Part shown: positions 5,456-5,643 of the stretch, in pieces
How positions within the stretch are numbered: the stretch's first letter is position 1
How the letters are laid out: every line of letters begins with the position of its first letter
Origin: an uncultured Cytophagaceae bacterium
Lineage (GTDB): Bacteria; Bacteroidota; Bacteroidia; Cytophagales; Microscillaceae
Direction: 5' to 3'
Assembly (NCBI GenBank): GCA_937899305.1
Contig: CALDJV010000387.1
Location: 1 to 5,643, forward strand
Length of the DNA stretch: 5,643 nt
The notes under the pieces: model-generated
The model's input: only the letters and a program-made list of their open reading frames with translations
Database searches by the model: none
What the model was told of the DNA's origin: nothing
Translations under genes and position numbers: made by a program

Positions 5456-5643
5456 CTAAAATGTAAAGCCTGGCTGTGGTATTCTAAGGATCATCTTGGT
5501 AAAAATAATGGATAATACAAGTGAATGTGTGTGTCTTATCTTGCCGAAAAATTTGACCAACTTCTTGAAGCCCCAAGTCAGCCGGCCTACAAAGTCGCTC
5601 TTTTGCAAAGGAATGTAGATGTTGATTTTACGTGAGTATTTAG
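5456..5643 (-). CDS. Possible C-terminal fragment of a gene entering from the right edge
   Basis: An open minus-strand frame runs from the window edge to TAG at 5456-5458, giving 61 residues that begin KYSRKINIYIPLQKSDF and end RIPQPGFTF. It is basic and aromatic, with a hydrophobic stretch near LVLSIIF (41-47). I do not recognise a family. It is on the same strand as the leucine-rich-repeat gene. Against it, a codon-aligned plus-strand frame (5525-5635, 36 codons, ATG to TGA) also translates into protein-like sequence with more G-starting codons, so either strand, both or neither could be coding. No terminator-like hairpin with a T-run follows the stop within the next 50 bases. Confidence 0.3.
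   Translation of the reverse strand, partial: KYSRKINIYIPLQKSDFVGRLTWGFKKLVKFFGKIRHTHSLVLSIIFTKMILRIPQPGFTF

Larger units (their letters stand above)
5197..5643. other. Right-end region without a confirmed gene
   Basis: Contents from left to right are a 46-base leader of the leucine-rich-repeat gene (5197-5242), the palindromic element (5243-5406), an AT-rich spacer (5407-5455) and the uncertain edge frame (5456-5643). A one-mismatch -7 match for the minus strand (TTATTTTG, complement of 5257-5264) lies inside the palindrome's left arm but lacks a -33 partner at normal spacing. No RNA gene was recognised. Confidence 0.5.

Noticed and set aside
5438..5457. T-run and A-run around GGGAG as a terminator stem
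   Set aside because: The flanking CC on both sides do not pair (CC...CC), so the stem is only weak A-T pairing with no following T-run.

Overview
The window looks like chromosomal DNA from a Bacteroidota bacterium, probably of the Cytophagales (Microscilla-like) type. This rests on three observations. No gene has a convincing Shine-Dalgarno sequence, although starts are well bounded by upstream in-frame stops. The intergenic gaps hold matches to the Bacteroidota sigma factor -7 element (TAnnTTTG). The large leucine-rich-repeat protein, with its repeat type and C-terminal cap, is of a kind I know as abundant in marine Cytophagales. The genus is inference; no database search was possible.

Left half (1-3187, all plus strand): a 270-base non-coding leader is followed by sufC (ATPase of the SufBCD Fe-S scaffold), a 189-residue pentapeptide-repeat protein, and sufD (scaffold partner of SufB). 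A strong stem-loop terminator closes the unit. The pentapeptide gene separates sufC from sufD, which are normally adjacent, and it has its own promoter-like sequence. sufB is not visible to the left, and neither sufS nor sufE follows sufD, so the other Suf parts must lie outside the window.

Right half (3201-5196, minus strand): a small Met-rich lipoprotein gene has its own promoter and terminator. It converges on sufD, so two terminators sit back to back between them. Next comes an AT-rich gap with two short perfect palindromes, then a 410-residue cytoplasmic leucine-rich-repeat protein with 14 repeats. Repeats 2 to 7 show a higher-order two-repeat (138-base) period.

Right end (5197-5643): the most unusual element is an imperfect inverted repeat of about 160 bases (5243-5406). 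It is symmetric about position 5325, with perfect 8-bp ends, a 9-bp apical stem and flanking TAA trinucleotides, and resembles a MITE or other dispersed palindromic element. Beyond it an open frame enters from the right edge on the minus strand and may be the C-terminal end of another gene.

Functionally, only sufC and sufD clearly work together, in Fe-S cluster assembly. The pentapeptide protein may be a passenger or an accessory. The lipoprotein and the leucine-rich-repeat protein are separate units with no evident link to Suf.
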